Positions 1 to 8,816 are shown, counted from the first letter of the stretch. The stretch is 37,649 nt of DNA from Bdellovibrionales bacterium (GCA_020435005.1 JAGRAE010000006.1:1-37649); one strand, 5' to 3'. Numbers and translations: made by a program. The notes: generated by a model not told the origin, from the sequence alone.

Positions 1-520
1 AGCTTACAGATGGTTCTATTCCAACATTTAATTTATGCAATTTTTCAATTTTCTTTAATAGAAAATATGGAACACCTTCTTTAGTCTTCGGCAGGCTTGG
101 ATCCGCAGCTTGACCACCAGAAATGGTTAAAATATTTGCTTTATTCAAATCATTAACCGTTTGATCAACATAACCTTTATATCCATCAATTTGTTGACTT
201 TGATATTCTGGCAGTGCCTCTTTCAAATTATTTAGTTTTTCTTTTTCATTTTTTTGTCTTTCAATTTCAGCTTGAATTCTCTTTTCTTTAAGGATTTCTT
301 CATTTGATTTTGGTGTTACTCCTTTAAGCCAAGTGCTAACAGAATTTTTAACTTCATTCCATTTTTCTATAGCTTTCTTAGTAATTGAATCCTCTGCATT
401 AGTCGGAGAAGACTCAACTTTTCCCCTTTTGGGAAGTAGTCCCTCTAATAAACGAGCTTCAACAGTAACTGTTAAACTCATCAATAATATAAACGTTAGA
501 ATTATTCGTAGTATTGACAC
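1..520 (-). CDS. Secreted protein of unknown function, C-terminus cut by window edge
   Basis: An open minus-strand frame runs from a GTG at 518-520 off the left edge without a stop (at least 173 residues). AAGGAG lies 7 nt upstream of the GTG. The first 22 or so residues form a signal peptide (hydrophobic ILRIILTFILLMSLTV, then VEA|R), so the product is probably periplasmic or exported. The following part is hydrophilic, with a Lys/Glu-rich helical stretch around residues 70-105 that could form a coiled coil. I do not recognise the family. It follows the GltH-like gene by 11 bp on the same strand, so it is probably the last or a late gene of the gliding operon. It might encode another Glt/Cgl component, but that is only an inference from position. 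Confidence 0.75.
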   Translation of the reverse strand, partial: MSILRIILTFILLMSLTVTVEARLLEGLLPKRGKVESSPTNAEDSITKKAIEKWNEVKNSVSTWLKGVTPKSNEEILKEKRIQAEIERQKNEKEKLNNLKEALPEYQSQQIDGYKGYVDQTVNDLNKANILTISGGQAADPSLPKTKEGVPYFLLKKIEKLHKLNVGIEPSVS

Positions 521-531
521 GACAATTCTCC

Positions 532-1326
532 TTAAAAGTGGTAAGTTACACCTAGTGAAAAGATAGTAGTGTTATTTGTCCGTGTATTTCTTGGTGTAGC
601 ATCTTTGGAGTAAATAACATTTTCTTTAAACCAGAAATTTTTCAAATCGGCTCTAATCGCCCAGTGCTTGTTTAAAAAGAAATATTGAGTGACGTCTAAC
701 CCATAAGTAAATGCAGAATCTGTTTTATTGCCAACATCACTCATCTTGTCATAATTAATCATTCCTATATTAGGAGAAAAAGCCATATCAAAATATATAA
801 TTTTTTGTCCTAACAAACTCATTTTTGCATATACTGGAACCCAAATATAATTAATGCCGTAGTAACTTGTCATGCGCCCCCAGTCAGGAACAGCACCAGC
901 TTTTCCACCACCCACTTGATATCTAAATTCTTCAATTACTTTTGTATCCCCTAAATTTGAGTGAATATAAGTAGCCCCGAACCCATGACGTTCTGATGTA
1001 AAGTAGTTTGCTGTTAAGCTATAATTAAATCCAGAATTGTAAACATCACTAACTACAGGACCGGCTTGTAGCGAAAGAGAAAATCGATTAGCTTTAGTAT
1101 AGGCTCGACTTTGTACAACACTAAAATCTGTATCTTTAGGCGCCCAATATTTCTTTTCAATATCAGAAATATCAACTTTGTATTCTTGCTTGTCTGAAGT
1201 TTTTGTTTTGTCATCTTTCTTATTGGTGACATTTTTTTGAGGTCTCTGATATTGAGTACTTTGTCCCCAAGAAAATATAGTGAATAATAACAAGCTAGCT
1301 GTTATCATGATGTTTAAAGTTTGCAT
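532..1326 (-). CDS. Outer-membrane beta-barrel protein, GltH/CglE-like gliding component
   Basis: A 264-residue protein with an N-terminal signal peptide (about residues 1-21, ending near FSWGQ), a Lys/Thr/Asp-rich hydrophilic segment, then alternating aromatic and polar strands (NRFSLSLQAGP, NYSLTANYF, YFFLNKHWAIRAD) ending in SLGVTYHF. A terminal Phe preceded by such a strand is the usual signal for outer-membrane barrel assembly. The longest frame starts 10 codons earlier, but the ATG at 1324-1326 has an AGGGGGGAG ribosome site 6 nt upstream and begins exactly at the signal peptide. It sits directly after the GltG-like gene, the position of gltH (cglE) in Myxococcus xanthus. Assignment rests on barrel features plus synteny; sequence similarity to CglE could not be tested here. 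Expected role: outer-membrane part of the trans-envelope gliding complex. Confidence 0.7.
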   Translation of the reverse strand: MQTLNIMITASLLLFTIFSWGQSTQYQRPQKNVTNKKDDKTKTSDKQEYKVDISDIEKKYWAPKDTDFSVVQSRAYTKANRFSLSLQAGPVVSDVYNSGFNYSLTANYFTSERHGFGATYIHSNLGDTKVIEEFRYQVGGGKAGAVPDWGRMTSYYGINYIWVPVYAKMSLLGQKIIYFDMAFSPNIGMINYDKMSDVGNKTDSAFTYGLDVTQYFFLNKHWAIRADLKNFWFKENVIYSKDATPRNTRTNNTTIFSLGVTYHF

Positions 1327-1362
1327 TTTGGCTCCCCCCTTTAGGGACCATTCCATTAAGTA

Positions 1363-2883
1363 CTAATTAGTACTTTTAAATAGAAATGGGTAAGTGACCC
1401 GGACTTGTGTTCCCCCTTTTGGAGTTGGAAACTTCCACCCGGATACACGCCGCAAAATACATCCTTCGACCATGGCGCTTTTTAAAGTTGTTAATCCAAT
1501 ATTTTGTGCCGATACAGTTCCTGTACCGTTAATTGTAAATTTCACCAGAACTTTTCCATACAGTTCTGGATTTGCACTTAGTTGTCTCTCATAACAATAT
1601 CTGATTTGACCTAAGTTCTTTTCAATGACTCTTGCAATAACATCTTTGTCCAATCCACCCTCTATATCAGTTTCTTCTTCAACAACTCCTACAGAAGCTG
1701 AACCCACATTACCTAGGGCCAAGCCGCCGACATTTTTATATGAATTTGAGCCGCCCGCTTTGCCATCCGTTTTTACAGCTCCTACTCTATAGCTTTGTCC
1801 TGTTTTTGCTAGATTCTTACTAGAAACATTACCTACAGTAGCTAAACTTCTACCTGAAGCTTTATTATCTGCACTCACACCTACAGCTTTTATAAATCTT
1901 GCATTTGTAGCTGCTCTTTTAGAAATTTTTCCTATTAATTGACTTAAGCCTGCTGCCTTTATTTTCGTTGCTACCTTAGAAGGAGTTTTTGTTGAATCGC
2001 TTTTTGCAACTTTAAGTGTATTCGAAGGTTGAGGGGCAGCAATGTTAGGGCTTTTATTAGCAATAGATTTTCTAACTTTTTTAGATTCAGTACGTTTTTT
2101 TCTTATTGCTTTTGCATCATAAATCATTCGTGTATATCTGTTTTCTTTTTGAGGTTTTAGCTCTTCTAATTCAGCATCTGGATCTGTTGGAGATAAAACA
2201 AATAAACTTGTCAACAATAGTATTAACACAACTGCGACAGTCAAAGGTCCCTTTAAATTAGGATCCCAAATAGAGGTAACTTTCTCCAATTGTGTTTCCT
2301 CTAAAACTTTAGATTCAACAATTCGCTGTTGAACTTGGACGTCACCAAACTGTTGGCTTTGCCACTTTTTGCTTTTGGGAGCTGAAAGAACATGTTTTTC
2401 AGATCCATGACAATAAATAAAATTCTGATTTGGTGTTAATAACCTTGAACCCACAACGAAGGAATTCTTTTTAATAATGACTTGGTGAAATGAGCTGGTT
2501 GAACCAGTCATTTTAATTTTTTCTTTGTTATTTGAATCTGAAAATTCGCTGTCTTCCGAAAACAAATGACTCTCAATTACCTTTGGATACAACTTCAATT
2601 CATGTTGACCAATACGAACACTTGTTGGCCCATTGATTGGTAAATTTACTACAGGTTTTTTCTTTACCCAAGTGCCCTGTTCACTTCCTAAGTCAGAAAT
2701 TGACCACTGGTTATTATGATAATCAATTACGGCATGAAGATTTGATACACCTTCACCAAGAAGTCTTAGTCCACAATCTTTTGTTTGGCCTATAACTGTC
2801 ATTTTATCACTAGGTAACAGTCTCTTGCGACCCATAAATCTTTTATTGAAATAATGTTCAACTTCGACTTCTACTCGTCTCAT
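1363..2883 (-). CDS. gltG: FHA-TM-AgmX/PglI C-terminal domain protein, GltG-like gliding component
   Basis: 506 residues. Residues about 20-95 form an FHA-like phosphothreonine-recognition fold (IGQ at 31-33, VSNLH at 46-50, DLGSEQGT at 64-71). One transmembrane helix spans about 213-231, and a long Lys/Ser/Gly/Ala-rich linker covers about 240-400. Residues 406-504 match the AgmX/PglI TonB-like C-terminal domain, with the two conserved cysteines at 430 (RYCYER) and 475 (EGCILRR) and the WKFPTPKGG signature. The implied topology is FHA in the cytoplasm and TonB-like domain in the periplasm, as for GltG (PglI) of M. xanthus. GltG joins the inner-membrane motor to periplasmic and outer-membrane parts. 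The FHA site is atypical: the usual Arg after the first Gly is Gln33 and the Asn of NGT is Gln69. The start is supported by TGAGGT 5 nt upstream; the gene begins 2 nt after the preceding stop, so it is probably translationally coupled. Confidence 0.85.
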   Translation of the reverse strand: MRRVEVEVEHYFNKRFMGRKRLLPSDKMTVIGQTKDCGLRLLGEGVSNLHAVIDYHNNQWSISDLGSEQGTWVKKKPVVNLPINGPTSVRIGQHELKLYPKVIESHLFSEDSEFSDSNNKEKIKMTGSTSSFHQVIIKKNSFVVGSRLLTPNQNFIYCHGSEKHVLSAPKSKKWQSQQFGDVQVQQRIVESKVLEETQLEKVTSIWDPNLKGPLTVAVVLILLLTSLFVLSPTDPDAELEELKPQKENRYTRMIYDAKAIRKKRTESKKVRKSIANKSPNIAAPQPSNTLKVAKSDSTKTPSKVATKIKAAGLSQLIGKISKRAATNARFIKAVGVSADNKASGRSLATVGNVSSKNLAKTGQSYRVGAVKTDGKAGGSNSYKNVGGLALGNVGSASVGVVEEETDIEGGLDKDVIARVIEKNLGQIRYCYERQLSANPELYGKVLVKFTINGTGTVSAQNIGLTTLKSAMVEGCILRRVSGWKFPTPKGGTQVRVTYPFLFKSTN

Positions 2884-2885
2884 AA

Positions 2886-3143
2886 CTACCTCAAATACTC
2901 CACTGATTCTTGAATGCTTTTGTCAAAGTTTTTACGAACTTTATAAAGTGGTAAAAACTTAACTCCCCTTTTTTGATGTAGATAAGATCCATCTGGAGAC
3001 CTAACTTCACCATCAATATTAGCTTCATCAAAATTAACATCTTGAGTTTTTCTATAAACAACCTTCTTTTTTGCATAAGTCATTTCAACCATTGCAAACG
3101 TTATCATTAACGATGTAATTAATAGTTTTATTAGTAATTTCAT
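2886..3143 (-). CDS. Small secreted protein, GltF/CglF-like
   Basis: 85 residues with a signal peptide (hydrophobic LLIKLLITSLMITFAMVEM, cleavage near TYA|KKK) followed by a basic, Lys/Arg-rich mature chain of about 60 residues. Its ATG overlaps the stop of the GltE-like gene in an ATGA, and the GltG-like start lies 2 nt after its stop, so it is embedded in a translationally coupled operon. In M. xanthus the small protein between gltE and gltG is GltF (CglF), a periplasmic gliding component of unknown biochemical activity. The position and size fit; there is no diagnostic motif that I can see. A second short frame inside it (2891-3076) is only a shadow. Confidence 0.7.
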   Translation of the reverse strand: MKLLIKLLITSLMITFAMVEMTYAKKKVVYRKTQDVNFDEANIDGEVRSPDGSYLHQKRGVKFLPLYKVRKNFDKSIQESVEYLR

Positions 3144-3949
3144 TGCCCATCTCCATTTGACTTAATGTCACCATTAGCCGGTTCTCTTGATGAAGCTTTT
3201 GCTAAAAATTTTGTTAGTTCTTTATTTACCCATTTATTTTTAGGATTCACTTGCTGTGCCTTCTCTAAATACTTTTGTTCATTTTGTGGATCACCTTGAA
3301 TTTTATAAAGCTTCGCTAATCCAATAAGCGCTTCAGATGTTCTCGAATCAATGGCCAAGGCTTTTTCATAATGCATTTTTGCCATTTTAAGTTCTTGATC
3401 TCTAAAGTAGATTTGAGCTAAAAACATGTGTGGCTCGACAATGCCAATATTTAAATCAATAGATTTTTCAAAATTTTCAACACTCAGACCGTATTCTTTA
3501 TTTTTCCAATGTAGACGCCCTTTTTGATAATATAAGATGGCCATTTGTGGAGATTTTTTTAAACTTAATTCAATCAACCAAAAAGCTCTATCCATTTGAC
3601 CATTTACCTCTGCAACTATACTTAAATAGTAGGCTCCCCATGGTGAGAAGCTTGTGTCTTCTGTTAGTTTTCGTCCAATTGTTTCAACCATTTTCCATTG
3701 TTTACGGCTAACGCAAGCATTGGCATAATCTAAAAGTAAAGTCCATTTTTTGTCTTTTAATGTTTTTATATCGGTTGGACATACTAGTTGATTGAAAGAG
3801 CGTCTATTATCAGAGTTGACATATTCAATCTGCTTTGTATATTTCTTAGATAGTTTTATAGCATCCTGATTTGTCTGAGGTGTTTTTTTAGGCACTCCAC
3901 CACAAGCATTTAAAATAAATATAGCTAAAATTATTAAAAGGTTTTTCAT
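3140..3949 (-). CDS. gltE: TPR lipoprotein, GltE (AglT)-like gliding component
   Basis: 269 residues with a lipoprotein signal: hydrophobic core then lipobox LNAC with Cys16, so it is predicted to be lipid-anchored. Gly17-Gly18 follow the Cys; there is no Asp at +2, so export to the outer membrane is plausible. From about residue 105 to 240 there are several tetratricopeptide repeats (for example AILYYQKGRLHWKNKEYGL, then PHMFLAQIYFRDQ, and SEALIGLAKLYKIQGD). GltE/AglT of M. xanthus is a TPR lipoprotein needed for gliding and encoded between gltD and gltF, the same place as here. Its start overlaps the upstream stop (ATGA) and its stop overlaps the downstream start, indicating coupled translation. 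Confidence 0.8.
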   Translation of the reverse strand: MKNLLIILAIFILNACGGVPKKTPQTNQDAIKLSKKYTKQIEYVNSDNRRSFNQLVCPTDIKTLKDKKWTLLLDYANACVSRKQWKMVETIGRKLTEDTSFSPWGAYYLSIVAEVNGQMDRAFWLIELSLKKSPQMAILYYQKGRLHWKNKEYGLSVENFEKSIDLNIGIVEPHMFLAQIYFRDQELKMAKMHYEKALAIDSRTSEALIGLAKLYKIQGDPQNEQKYLEKAQQVNPKNKWVNKELTKFLAKASSREPANGDIKSNGDGQ

Positions 3950-6909
3950 GACCCCACCACCTTTTGTTTATACTGAGGCACAACTATATCAGGAGTACTT
4001 ATTTCAATTACCTCATTAGAAACAGGCTTCATATTTAACTTATCGAGTTCTTTCTGAACTCTTGCTATAGTGCCATCTCTCATTTTTAGTTTTTTTGCTG
4101 TATTTAATGCTTCGACCATAGTATCAACACCCTTTTCCTCCATAGGAAGTGCTAATTTTTCCATTTCTGCTTGAAATGCTGGTACTTCTGCTTCTGCTAA
4201 ACCTGTCGGTGCTGGCATAGTTTTTAACATGTTAACATACTTACCATAAAGTTGAGATAACCTAACCAATGCTTCCACAGCGATTTGGGGGTCTCCATAT
4301 CTGATAGCCGCTTGATAAGCACTTTGGGCTTTTTCTAGTTTTTCTGTTTTTATTGCAAATACAGTTGTAAATCGATCCAATTGAGACTTTATACTTTGCC
4401 TATCGAATTCATCTTCTAAAATTTGTGCTTGTATAAATCTGGCTTTAGATTTTGCATAATTTGAAGTATCACCCTTCATATTAAGTACATTTTTTGCTTC
4501 TATAAAAGCTTGAGAGTAGTTTTTTTCAGTAAAGATTTTCTCTACAAAATAAAGTTTAGCTAAACTTGCTTGCGGTTGTATATTTTCATTAATAATTTGT
4601 TGCAACAAAGATTCATGAGCCTTTGTTTTACTATTGTTTTGAATTTTTTCTAGTTGCACTAAAGCATGATGCTTATACTTTACATCATTACATTTTAAAA
4701 TTTGATTGTATACATATTCAGCTGCTGGAATTCTTGCCTGTAATACTAAAAAGTCAGCAGCCAAGGTCTTCCACTTCCAAGTATTCTCTTTATCTAAGTC
4801 ACTTAATTTGAACAATACTTCAGAAGCTTTCTTAAGATGACCCATACTTTCGTAAGCCTGCGCTGCTTTTAGTAGTGCTTGGATTGTATTTTTAGAGTCT
4901 GGAAATTTTTTTGCAAAAACATGAGCTGCATCAGCTCCACCTTTTAAATCAAGAATTTTAAAATAGAGTTGAACTACATTCCAACCCGCCTTTTCAGCAA
5001 GTTCAGATTTAGGATTTTCCACAACAAACTTTTTATATCTAGCTATAGCTTCTTTAATCTTACCAGCTTCCTCTTTTGTTTGAACTTCTAAAAAGTAAGA
5101 CTGCTCATACAGATTTTGAAGTTTATTTTTTCGATCTTCATCCAACTTTCCTGCTTGGATAAGCTGTTTTGAGTATGCTTGAAGCTGTATATAATCTTTT
5201 TTATGATTGAGGATGTCTAAGTAAAGGTCTTGTGATTTTGTTCCCTTCTCTGATTTAGCAAACTTCGAACCTAAACTGTAAAAAATCGGAGCTGCTAAAT
5301 CATATTTTGACTTTTCATAGTAAATCAAACCCAACTTAAATTCGACATCTTGGCGAAACTTACCGTCTTCATGATTTGTTGTATAGTGTTTAACTAACTT
5401 TGCAAATCTAGCCTCATCTTTATCATCCCACTTTCCAGTTCCAACAGCCTTTTCTTGAGCTAAAATTGCACCATATCTAGATTCGTGTCCTAACTCTTTA
5501 TCTTTTGTAGATAAGCCAACAAGCTCATAATTCTCGGAAGACTTTCTAAATTTATTTCTTTTAAACTGTAACTGAGCAAGTGAAAATCTTGCTTTTTCGC
5601 TATTTAATAGATCTTTATTTCCCTCTAAAAAGAGTGTATATGCTTCTTCAGATACGTCAGCAAAGTAAGTATGTGTAGGATTTTTTTCCCAGGTGTTTAG
5701 CCATTTTTGAGCTAACTTGATTGATGAGTTCCTAAATGTTTTGTCACAATCATTAATTTCATTTATTTTTTTCTCATTATTTCTTTGCACAGACCATCTG
5801 CTTGTTGGTAGACAAAGAGCAGAAAAATCTTTTAACTGAGCAACAACCTTGGTTCGCTCTTTCATACTTTCATAATTCCAGACCAATTGGTCATATATCT
5901 GTGGCACTATAATATTTTGTGGATTTTCTTTCACATAATCTCTTAGAATTATATCTTTATTCTCATACAAACTATGTCTTTCATAAATTCTAGCTAATTT
6001 TAATATGAGTTCACCCACCTCATCTAATTTTGCTTGCTTTTTAAAATAGTTATAAGCATTTTTTGCGGCGTATATTTCACTATAAAATAAAGTCATATCT
6101 GAAAGGGCTTCTTTTCTTAAGTCCAATCTTGCATCTAGACCTTCTTTTTCAACCATCTTGCCATATTCTACTACTTGTTCAAGTGCACTCATGGCTTCGT
6201 CTGTTTTACGTAAATTGTAAAGTGTCCATGCTCCTTTATAAAGACCATAAGGATAAACTCGTGAATCAGGGTATTTTTTAATTGCATTAAAGTGGTCTAA
6301 AGCATGAGCAAATCTCTTTTGACGAAATGCCATTTCCCCTATAGCTAGATGACAATCAGGAACAAGAAAAGAATAAGAGTACTTATGAATTACTCTCCAG
6401 TATTTTTCTTCAGCAGTTTTTATTTGGCCAACTTGTTGTCTTGCAAAAGCATTATTAAAAACAACCTGGTCAATTTTATCATATTGTGGATATTTTTTTT
6501 CTATATAATCATAGATTTGGATCGCACTTGCTACCATTTTTTTAGAAGAAGCCTTTTGTACTTTTTTAGGTGCCAGATTAACAATAACATCTGATTCACG
6601 GTTTAATTCAAAAAACCTCTCAGTTTTAGCCCTTCTCATATAAAGTTCTGCTAAACGTAATTGTAAATCTGCTTCTACTACCATACCTTTATATTTTTTA
6701 ATTAGTTTCTTAACCTGGCTGATAGCAAGCTCCTCGCTTCGACTAATTAGAACCTCTGTCTGTAGGGCTCTAACATCGTTTTTCTGTTCTTCACCAGCTT
6801 TAAACTTCAATTTATCCAGTACTGCAGGCTTTTTCTTTTTAGTGTCTGCATAGCTCTGCACCAGGGATAATGAAATTAAACTTGCTATCACTAAGTTAAA
6901 AAACTTCAT
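3946..6909 (-). CDS. gltD: Large periplasmic TPR protein, GltD (AgmU)-like
   Basis: 987 residues with a signal peptide (LVIASLISLSLVQSYA, predicted cut after Ala21), then Lys-rich sequence and an almost entirely alpha-helical chain with many TPR-like repeats across residues about 100-900 (for example EEKYWRVIHKYSYSFLVPD, ALDHFNAIKKYPDSRVYP, KYDLAAPIFYSLGSKF). A C-terminal segment of about 60 residues lacks obvious repeats. It lies 13 bp after the AglS-like gene and overlaps the GltE-like gene by 4 nt. Size, export signal, repeats and order match GltD/AgmU of M. xanthus, a periplasmic TPR protein of the gliding complex. The ribosome site is weak (GAGTAGAG about 8 nt before ATG), so re-initiation after aglS is likely. 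Confidence 0.75.
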   Translation of the reverse strand: MKFFNLVIASLISLSLVQSYADTKKKKPAVLDKLKFKAGEEQKNDVRALQTEVLISRSEELAISQVKKLIKKYKGMVVEADLQLRLAELYMRRAKTERFFELNRESDVIVNLAPKKVQKASSKKMVASAIQIYDYIEKKYPQYDKIDQVVFNNAFARQQVGQIKTAEEKYWRVIHKYSYSFLVPDCHLAIGEMAFRQKRFAHALDHFNAIKKYPDSRVYPYGLYKGAWTLYNLRKTDEAMSALEQVVEYGKMVEKEGLDARLDLRKEALSDMTLFYSEIYAAKNAYNYFKKQAKLDEVGELILKLARIYERHSLYENKDIILRDYVKENPQNIIVPQIYDQLVWNYESMKERTKVVAQLKDFSALCLPTSRWSVQRNNEKKINEINDCDKTFRNSSIKLAQKWLNTWEKNPTHTYFADVSEEAYTLFLEGNKDLLNSEKARFSLAQLQFKRNKFRKSSENYELVGLSTKDKELGHESRYGAILAQEKAVGTGKWDDKDEARFAKLVKHYTTNHEDGKFRQDVEFKLGLIYYEKSKYDLAAPIFYSLGSKFAKSEKGTKSQDLYLDILNHKKDYIQLQAYSKQLIQAGKLDEDRKNKLQNLYEQSYFLEVQTKEEAGKIKEAIARYKKFVVENPKSELAEKAGWNVVQLYFKILDLKGGADAAHVFAKKFPDSKNTIQALLKAAQAYESMGHLKKASEVLFKLSDLDKENTWKWKTLAADFLVLQARIPAAEYVYNQILKCNDVKYKHHALVQLEKIQNNSKTKAHESLLQQIINENIQPQASLAKLYFVEKIFTEKNYSQAFIEAKNVLNMKGDTSNYAKSKARFIQAQILEDEFDRQSIKSQLDRFTTVFAIKTEKLEKAQSAYQAAIRYGDPQIAVEALVRLSQLYGKYVNMLKTMPAPTGLAEAEVPAFQAEMEKLALPMEEKGVDTMVEALNTAKKLKMRDGTIARVQKELDKLNMKPVSNEVIEISTPDIVVPQYKQKVVGS

Positions 6910-6922
6910 ATTTTTACTCTAC

Positions 6923-7435
6923 TCACTCAAATGCCATTGTAGCCAACTTCATATCCGCATAACCGGCTAATGAAGCTGTATACATAACTTTTTTTAATTC
7001 ACTATAATCAAGTCGTGAATCAGCTTGCATAACAATTTTTCCTTCAAAATGTACATCTTCATTTTTGTCAGCAATATCTTTTGATTTCTTTGCTTGTTTA
7101 TCTAACTCTTCATAAAGAGCTCTTACAAAATCTTGATCATTGTTATCCAGTTGATTTACTGGGATGTGACCATCTTTAACTTCAACTATCATCTTGTCAT
7201 CGACATATATTCCATCTAAAGCCACTACTAATTTTAAAGCTTCAATAGGCTGTTCATAGGCTGTTGAATTTGGAAGCTTTAATCCTTTATGTGGATTTAT
7301 TGTAACTGAGCTAGTTGAAAAACTTTTTAATAAAAATACAATAAGAATGGTAAACATATCAACCATAGCTGTCAGCTGCAGCACAAATGTTGACTTCTTA
7401 TTGTTTGCTAAAAGCTTGTCTACGGCCCTTCTCAT
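6923..7435 (-). CDS. aglS: ExbD/TolR-family proton channel subunit, AglS-like
   Basis: 170 residues. A short basic N-terminus is followed by one transmembrane helix (about residues 19-40) with the motif LTAMVDMFTILIVF, whose Asp26 is at the proton-carrying position of TolR/ExbD/MotB proteins. The rest is periplasmic. No OmpA-like peptidoglycan-binding domain follows, as in AglQ and AglS of M. xanthus. It is the second of two tandem ExbD-type genes after a TolQ-type gene, the arrangement of aglRQS. A strong ribosome site (GGAGGGATA) precedes the ATG, which overlaps the upstream stop by one base (TAATG). Which of the two genes corresponds to AglQ and which to AglS is assigned by order only. Confidence 0.85.
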   Translation of the reverse strand: MRRAVDKLLANNKKSTFVLQLTAMVDMFTILIVFLLKSFSTSSVTINPHKGLKLPNSTAYEQPIEALKLVVALDGIYVDDKMIVEVKDGHIPVNQLDNNDQDFVRALYEELDKQAKKSKDIADKNEDVHFEGKIVMQADSRLDYSELKKVMYTASLAGYADMKLATMAFE

Positions 7436-7995
7436 TATCCCTCCGCCACATTTGCAAAATTAATATCTGGAAATAAAATATCCGTCTCAGCCTGTTGAGA
7501 TGTTTTACTATCAATAATTAAAGCTTTTTTATCACCAGGTTTAATTGTTCTCAGCTCATCCATTACTTTAACAATATCATCATATTTAACATCACTATCA
7601 GGCTTTAAATCTAACTTAAAAACTTTTGGATGTTCCATTTTTGCTTGATGGGCAATAGAATATAATTGCTTTAAATTCCATTGGTTATTTAGTTTTGGTA
7701 TTCTTTCTGTCTTTTGTGATCGGCCATCTATTAAAACTTGTAATTTAAAACCTTGGCTTGTCATATCTAAAATAATATTTACTTCACGCTCTTTTTTATT
7801 TTTGTCTTGTTCTATTGCGTTTTGAACGACTTGGGGAAGAGGCGTTTCAATTAAAGTTATGCGTACAAACACTGTAGACAACAGCATTATAGGAATTAAT
7901 GTAACCATCAATGCGAGCATAGGTGCTAAATCTATTTCGAAATTAGCATCTTCACTATTGCTTGACTCTATTGTAATGTTTCTTCGCTTTTTCAT
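7435..7995 (-). CDS. aglQ: ExbD/TolR-family proton channel subunit, AglQ-like
   Basis: 186 residues with one transmembrane helix (about 24-46). The motif FEIDLAPMLALMVTLIPIM places Asp22 at the conserved proton-binding position. The region after the helix is periplasmic and has an ExbD-like fold but no peptidoglycan-binding domain. The gene follows the AglR-like gene by 24 bp and has AGAGGA about 6 nt before its ATG. Together with AglR and AglS it should form the proton-motive-force-driven stator that powers the gliding machine. The alternative, a generic Tol or Exb energiser, is less likely because Glt structural genes follow directly and no tolA, tolB or pal is nearby. Confidence 0.85.
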   Translation of the reverse strand: MKKRRNITIESSNSEDANFEIDLAPMLALMVTLIPIMLLSTVFVRITLIETPLPQVVQNAIEQDKNKKEREVNIILDMTSQGFKLQVLIDGRSQKTERIPKLNNQWNLKQLYSIAHQAKMEHPKVFKLDLKPDSDVKYDDIVKVMDELRTIKPGDKKALIIDSKTSQQAETDILFPDINFANVAEG

Positions 7996-8019
7996 AAACG
8001 TCCTCTACGTCCAAAACTT

Positions 8020-8739
8020 TTATACCGATTTTATACTAGGAGCAGGTGGTTGAATCTCATTCATTTTGCTTTCAGACAAATTCTTAGGAAAGGCTTTTGC
8101 CGCAGAAAATGGTTGATAGTGTCTTGTAGTTAACAAGTCTACAACTTTTGCTGAATGCTCAGATACTTCTTCTAGAATTTTATTTTGTCTTGTATGCAAA
8201 AAGGAATATAAAACCATAACTGGAATAGCTACTGACAAACCAAGTGCGGTTGTGTTCATCGCCATCGATATACCTTGAGCTAAAACAACTTGCTTCTGCG
8301 AAGGATCAGCAAAACTAACTGCTTGGAAGGCCATAATTAAACCTGTAATTGTACCTAACAAACCCATCAGCGTAGCAACGTTTGCAATCATAGATAAGTA
8401 GCCTAGTCTTTTACCTAAATTAGGTATAATTTCAGCAAGTGATATGTCTAAGCCTTGATTAATTGATTCCTCATCTCTATCAGACCTTTCAAGAACACCC
8501 TTAACTACATGAGCCAATGGAGCTTTACTATTTGCGCTACAAAACGTGATGGCATCATCTATTTGATCATTCATAATTAAATTTTTAACTTGAGTCATAA
8601 ACTCTTGAGTCTTTATTGAATAATCAAAATACAGAACTTTAATTCTTTCGAAAATCAAAGCCAATGCTACGATTCCCATGGCAACTATTAAATAGGCCGG
8701 AATACCACCATCTACTATCATTTTTACTAAATTTTCCAT
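8020..8739 (-). CDS. aglR: MotA/TolQ/ExbB-family motor subunit, AglR-like
   Basis: 239 residues with three transmembrane helices (about 12-32, 114-140 and 158-182) separated by a cytoplasmic segment, the TolQ/ExbB layout. The second helix carries the family signature GLLGTITGL (126-134) and the third SMAMNTTALGLSVAIPV. It is the first gene of the motor-glt operon. The leader has a G6-containing ribosome site (AAGGGGGGCGA) just upstream of the ATG and a promoter-like pair of hexamers 48-77 bp upstream. In M. xanthus AglR assembles with AglQ and AglS and couples proton flow to movement of the Glt complex. TolQ proper is excluded mainly by context. Confidence 0.88.
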   Translation of the reverse strand: MENLVKMIVDGGIPAYLIVAMGIVALALIFERIKVLYFDYSIKTQEFMTQVKNLIMNDQIDDAITFCSANSKAPLAHVVKGVLERSDRDEESINQGLDISLAEIIPNLGKRLGYLSMIANVATLMGLLGTITGLIMAFQAVSFADPSQKQVVLAQGISMAMNTTALGLSVAIPVMVLYSFLHTRQNKILEEVSEHSAKVVDLLTTRHYQPFSAAKAFPKNLSESKMNEIQPPAPSIKSV

Positions 8740-8786
8740 TCGCCCCCCTTGCTAAGGCTATATTAACTAAAATATTAAGGAAGTAT

Positions 8787-8816
8787 TGTATATACTCCTA
8801 AACTTTTCTTGCTCAA
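8787..8816 (-). promoter_or_regulatory. Candidate sigma70-type promoter for the aglR-glt operon
   Basis: On the minus strand TTGAGC (8811-8816) and TATACA (8787-8792) are separated by 18 bp and lie about 50 bp before the aglR start, in the only non-coding gap upstream of the cluster. Both hexamers match the consensus at four positions. In AT-rich DNA such matches occur by chance, so this is a moderate prediction. Confidence 0.35.

Noticed and set aside
1394-1594. 66-codon plus-strand frame opposite the GltG-like gene
   Set aside because: Lies wholly inside the antisense of a conserved AgmX/PglI domain and has no ribosome site or recognisable product.
2891-3076. 61-codon minus-strand frame inside the GltF-like gene
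   Set aside because: Alternative frame of the small gene; the GltF-like frame has the signal peptide and the ATGA coupling.
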